The position numbers and the translations under genes are program-made. From contig JAWQUS010000016.1 in assembly GCA_036365455.1 (NCBI GenBank), forward strand, positions 18,871,001 to 18,935,000: a stretch of DNA of 64,000 nt, written 5' to 3'. Shown here piece after piece: positions 63,916 through 64,000 of this stretch. The notes below the pieces were generated by a model. That model saw only the letters and a program-made list of their open reading frames with translations. It was not told the DNA's origin and searched no databases. Position 1 is the first letter of the stretch, and the number at the start of each line of letters is the position of its first letter. The stretch is from Macrosoma leucophasiata (lineage: Eukaryota; Arthropoda; Insecta; Lepidoptera; Hedylidae).

Positions 63916-64000
63916 ACGTAACTTCACGCCTGTAATCCCCGAAGGGGTAGGCAGAGGTAAATGCATGCATTCAAGCATACATGCAAACACCCACGATTCG
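63916..64000 (-). mobile_element. Family A SINE, cut by window edge
   Basis: ACGTAACTTCACGCCTGTAA to CAAACACCCACGATTCG; the rest lies outside the window. Confidence 0.9.

Overview
The window looks like nuclear DNA of a lepidopteran insect (moth or butterfly). The evidence is the repertoire of dispersed repeats, the low GC, and spliced exons with animal-type donor, acceptor and AATAAA signals. There is no bacterial-style operon, rRNA, CRISPR array or viral genome. The species cannot be told from the sequence.

Most of the 64 kb is transposable-element debris, much of it nested. I use working names. Family A: tRNA-headed SINE, 7 main copies plus fragments. Family B: about 27 copies of a ~290-bp retroposon starting ACTGGTGGTAGAGCTCCAG and ending TTACATAAAA. 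Families C and T: other tRNA-headed SINEs. Family D: elements bounded by CCGG(C/A)CAAGTGCGAGT and GGTACGGAACCCTAAAA. Family E: 225-bp element with 7-bp target duplications. Family G: (ATT)n-tailed retroposon. Families H and I: unclassified. R-type: repeats with a GCCCGCGACTTCG or GGCCCGCCCCGGCTTCGCG head. Several MITEs, foldbacks and LINE fragments complete the set.

Region by region: 1-16 kb holds repeats, a possible coding exon at 1.9 kb, a broken LINE at 5.3-5.8 kb, a duplicated segment at 11.4-12.4 kb and a 2.15-kb element with ~465-bp terminal inverted repeats at 12.4-14.5 kb. From 16.2 to 21.8 kb there are further exons of a plus-strand host gene, ending in a lysine/glutamate-rich terminal exon with a poly(A) signal. 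Its last intron contains a 22-bp minisatellite and an RT-bearing LINE piece. A probable minus-strand terminal exon at 22.5 kb converges on it. From 22.7 to 31 kb there is a LINE with clear target duplication and two more weak exon candidates. 31.2-34.0 kb is a Jockey-type LINE with endonuclease and part of the RT, broken by frameshifts and a deletion. 34-60 kb is dense nested SINEs, foldbacks and palindromes, including a 282-bp-arm palindrome at 46.5-47.2 kb. 60-62.6 kb holds a family D copy interrupted by a mariner element whose 341-residue transposase frame is intact, the only long undamaged coding sequence in the window.

Functionally, the window shows retrotransposition partners: SINE families A and B share 3' ends with LINE remnants nearby. 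It also records successive insertions that can be ordered by nesting. The host gene models come from splice-site logic and codon phase only, and their products are not recognised.
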